In this document: positions 13,647 to 13,690 of the stretch, one piece after another
How the letters are laid out: each line of letters opens with the position of its first letter
How positions within the stretch are numbered: position 1 is the stretch's first letter
Assembly: GCA_947175285.1 (NCBI GenBank)
Contig: CAMWMM010000072.1
Coordinates: forward strand, 1 to 13,690
Reading direction: 5' to 3'
Source of the DNA: an uncultured Lachnospiraceae bacterium
GTDB lineage: Bacteria > Bacillota_A > Clostridia > Lachnospirales > Lachnospiraceae
Length of the DNA stretch: 13,690 nt
Translations under genes and position numbers: made by a program
Notes under the pieces: generated by a model
Database searches by the model: none
What the model was told of the DNA's origin: nothing
What the model saw: only the letters and a program-made list of their open reading frames with translations

Positions 13647-13690
13647 ATGGAGATTCGGGTTTCGGTCAGAAATCTGGTAGAATTTATATT
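13647..13690 (+). CDS. Start of a gene, cut by window edge; possibly an ATP-dependent helicase/nuclease
   Basis: Only MEIRVSVRNLVEFI is visible. The ATG has AAAGGAA ten bases upstream (13630-13636) and follows a terminator and a -10-like sequence, so a real gene start is likely. From memory, the sequence VRNLVEFIL is found at the N-terminus of large Clostridia DinG-like helicases with a PD-(D/E)XK region. With 14 residues this is only a suggestion. Confidence 0.5.
   Translation, partial: MEIRVSVRNLVEFI

Overview
The window most likely comes from a low-to-moderate GC Firmicute of the class Clostridia, probably a gut Lachnospiraceae. The evidence is indirect: strong AGGAGG-type ribosome binding sites, consensus sigma-A promoters, Gram-positive SOS boxes, a BlaI/M56 pair, AsnA, and a radical SAM/DUF4130 pair common in that family. 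No species assignment is possible from the sequence alone. No tRNA, rRNA, CRISPR array or transposase gene was seen.

Left part (1-5779). The 3' end of gltD (glutamate synthase small subunit) converges on asnA (ammonia-dependent asparagine synthetase) across a probably bidirectional terminator. Both enzymes handle nitrogen assimilation. Upstream of asnA on the minus strand are a small YwqK/MORN-like repeat protein with its own promoter and a BlaI-type repressor / BlaR1-type M56 membrane protease pair. The pair has two operator-like repeats over its promoter, no beta-lactamase beside it, and a C-terminal domain of short tandem helical repeats in place of a penicillin-binding sensor. Next is an Rpn/PD-(D/E)XK nuclease-family gene.

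Middle (5780-10970). A divergent intergenic region leads into an OmpR-type response regulator and a histidine kinase overlapping by 4 bp. A lipoprotein gene of unknown function and an inositol-monophosphatase-family gene follow. The upstream regions of the regulator and of the lipoprotein share a 15-bp near-identical element that reads as two 11-bp half-sites, so the two-component system probably controls itself and the lipoprotein. Between that element and the lipoprotein start sits a 221-bp imperfect palindrome that would be transcribed as a highly structured leader; it looks like a dispersed, MITE-like repeat.

Right part (10968-13690). Two identical SOS (LexA) boxes flank a clear sigma-A promoter that drives a radical SAM / helix-hairpin-helix protein and a DUF4130-type partner, a poorly characterised DNA-repair pair. 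The radical SAM protein ends in a sequence resembling a beta-sliding-clamp-binding peptide. After it come an HPr-like protein that lacks the catalytic histidine but keeps the regulatory serine (Crh-like), a strong terminator, and the first codons of a gene that may encode a helicase/nuclease. The SOS-controlled radical SAM module, the palindromic leader element and the unusual M56 sensor are the most interesting items.
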